Source: Lachnoclostridium sp. UBA1434 (lineage in GTDB: Bacteria > Bacillota > Clostridia > Lachnospirales > Lachnospiraceae). From it: 6,146 bases of DNA. The notes under the pieces were generated by a model that had not been told where the DNA came from, did not search any database, and saw only the letters and a list, made by a program, of their open reading frames with translations. Positions 4,491-6,146 of this stretch are shown piece by piece. How positions within the stretch are numbered: the first letter of the stretch is position 1; every line of letters begins with the position of its first letter. The stretch is from NCBI GenBank assembly GCA_002329645.1, contig DCTS01000102.1, positions 1 to 6,146 on the forward strand, given 5' to 3'. The translations under genes were made by a program, and so were the position numbers.

Positions 4491-6146
4491 ATGAAGCTGT
4501 ACATATCTGAAATGTATAAAATTATTACAAAAAAGATGTTCTGGGCAGGATTGCTTGCGGCAGCAGCCCTTAACGCCTTGTTATGCATATGGTCTTCCGG
4601 CAATGAGTATTTTGATGCAGGGATATATAAAAAGATATATTCGGATATAGCAGTGCAAAGGCTTGACAATGAAGGTATCAGGGAGTACCTGCAGGCAAAG
4701 CTGGCAGAATGCGGTATGGAGGATTTTAAAGGTCAGGAATTATATGCGAGATTGCTCATGCAGCTTGACAGGATAGAGACTTATGACAGTTTTCTTGAGG
4801 GTATAGATACCAGGGCTGAGAATATAATTGATTTTTCAATATTCGGAAAGCCTGACGGCTTTTCTTACCGAAGCATCCTGAGGACTCCTCCTGCTTACAG
4901 GCACCTTAAGGGCAATAAACTCAGCTTTTGCAATTCACAAGCCGTTATTGCCGCCACAGGCAGGGAGTTTACGGATGTATTTGCCTTGCTGCTTATATTT
5001 TTTACAGCAACCACACTTGTGCTGAATGAGAAGGAAAAGGGCCTTTTCTCACTAGTAAGGACAACGAAAAGAGGCCAAATCCCTTTGCTTGGCGCTAAGC
5101 TGGCGGCAGTTTTCACATACTGCGCCTTTATATACATAATCTTATATATCGGTAATTATCTTACATCCATATATTTGTACGGAAATATGGATTTATCAGC
5201 ACGGATTCAATCAGTGGAGGGCTTTCTCGGCGCTACCGTCGAGGTTACTGTCGGCGGGTATTTTTTAATATATTCACTGACAAAGCTTGCAGCATATATA
5301 TTGATTGCTTCGGTTCTGGTGCTGCTGTGTGTTATAGCCCATACAGGTTTGATGGTTTATGTTATAACCTTGTCCGCAGCTTCCGTAAGCTCGCTGCTAT
5401 ACGTCCTGATACCCGGCAATTCATACCTTAGCATGCTGAAGTACGCCAATATGGTCAGCATATTGCATACCAATAAAATCTATAAGGACTATCTTGATAT
5501 CAATTTTTTTGATATTCCGGTTAATTTATTCAGGATGAGCCTTTTCATCCTTATAGCCGGGATTCTTTTATTTATTGTTTTGAACTTATATATATTCAAA
5601 AGGCAAAAAAATGTTATCTTCCATGAAAGCAGGCTTATAAAGAAGATAATGGATTTCCTGCTGAAGCACAGGCGGGTGTCCTCAAGCTTGTTTTCATATG
5701 AAAGCTTCAAGGCTTTGATTGTCAATAAAGCGCTTGTCATATTGATTCTGGCAGCCGTTATCGGATGGTATAATTATAAAACCTATCGTATGCCTTATAT
5801 CCAGGATGACGCAATATATAAATACTATGTAACACAGGTGAAAGGAGAGATTACCGAAGATACATATAAATATCTTGAAAAGGAAAGGCTGCATTATGAA
5901 AACTTAAGGAAGCAACTCGCAGAAATGCAGCAGGCACTAAAGGAAGGCAAAATGAATTTTATAGTCTATAACAACTTGTCGGCTCAAATAAATAGCGAGC
6001 TTAAAAGAGAGGTTGGCCTGCATAAGGTGATGGGCAGGGTGAAAGAGCTTGAGCCGTATTATAAAGACGATGTAAAAAATAAGCCGTGGCTTTTGTACGA
6101 TACAGGCTATAACCAGCTTCTTGGCATAATGGAGAACAAGAGGCTT
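4491..6146 (+). CDS. ABC-2-type permease with duplicated layout, 3' end cut by the window
   Basis: The frame is open for 552 codons from ATG 4491 to the window end with no stop, so the C-terminus is missing. It should form the membrane channel for the ATPase just upstream. Membrane segments judged by hydrophobicity: about 17-34, 162-179, 205-225, 266-284, 286-307 and 350-369, then a seventh at about 414-430. A large outside loop of about 125 residues separates the first two. NEKEKGLFSLVRTTKRGQ (179-196), right after the second segment, resembles the cytoplasmic Glu/Gly-containing coupling region of ABC-2 permeases. Near 403 the layout restarts: Tyr-Glu-Ser-Phe-Lys echoes the N-terminal SEMYK, then a membrane segment, then a long loop with a Glu/Lys/Leu-rich, probably coiled-coil stretch (456-487). 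The loop end YDTGYNQLLGI (534-544) occupies the place of SQAVIAATGREF (149-160) in the first half. The protein thus appears to carry two permease units in one chain. It has no strong match to a named exporter that I can give. Confidence 0.85.
   Translation, partial: MKLYISEMYKIITKKMFWAGLLAAAALNALLCIWSSGNEYFDAGIYKKIYSDIAVQRLDNEGIREYLQAKLAECGMEDFKGQELYARLLMQLDRIETYDSFLEGIDTRAENIIDFSIFGKPDGFSYRSILRTPPAYRHLKGNKLSFCNSQAVIAATGREFTDVFALLLIFFTATTLVLNEKEKGLFSLVRTTKRGQIPLLGAKLAAVFTYCAFIYIILYIGNYLTSIYLYGNMDLSARIQSVEGFLGATVEVTVGGYFLIYSLTKLAAYILIASVLVLLCVIAHTGLMVYVITLSAASVSSLLYVLIPGNSYLSMLKYANMVSILHTNKIYKDYLDINFFDIPVNLFRMSLFILIAGILLFIVLNLYIFKRQKNVIFHESRLIKKIMDFLLKHRRVSSSLFSYESFKALIVNKALVILILAAVIGWYNYKTYRMPYIQDDAIYKYYVTQVKGEITEDTYKYLEKERLHYENLRKQLAEMQQALKEGKMNFIVYNNLSAQINSELKREVGLHKVMGRVKELEPYYKDDVKNKPWLLYDTGYNQLLGIMENKRL

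Overview
The window reads like a low-GC Gram-positive chromosome, most likely an anaerobic Clostridia (Lachnospiraceae, Ruminiclostridium or Clostridium type). The evidence is AT-rich codon use with many AGA/AGG and ATA codons, strong AAGGAG/GGAGGA-type ribosome binding sites, lipoprotein signal peptides, and protein styles common in that class. No RNA gene, insertion sequence or CRISPR array was seen. All supported genes lie on the + strand with short gaps, so they probably form one operon that enters from the left and leaves to the right.

Layout. (1) Positions 1-207 hold the 5' stub of a lipoprotein gene. Its first 130 bases match the start of the intact lipoprotein gene downstream at about 81% by hand count, without gaps; the homology then stops. 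(2) Overlapping that stub in another frame is a small secreted, tyrosine-rich protein (131-526) with a signal peptide and a mature part of about 98 residues that I do not recognise. Its best ribosome binding site lies inside the stub, so it looks fused onto the remains of a duplicated gene. (3) Positions 568-2214 encode an intact 548-residue lipoprotein with features of extracellular solute-binding proteins (LplA-like). (4) Positions 2269-3534 encode an exported, probably lipid-anchored beta-rich protein with repeated propeller-like strands and a C-x4-C-x-H-x4-C motif. (5) Positions 3565-4464 encode an ABC ATPase with every core motif. (6) From 4491 to the window edge runs a large ABC-2-type permease whose second half restarts the same membrane/loop plan as the first. 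It is cut by the window end.

Taken together, this looks like an export-type ABC transporter (ATPase plus permease) encoded behind two surface proteins. One of these resembles the binding protein of an importer, yet no importer permease is visible. Substrate and role cannot be read from the sequence; peptide export or immunity and envelope-stress functions are possibilities, not conclusions. The most unusual parts are the duplicated and broken lipoprotein start with its out-of-frame secreted passenger, the Cys/His motif in the propeller-like protein, and the internally duplicated permease.
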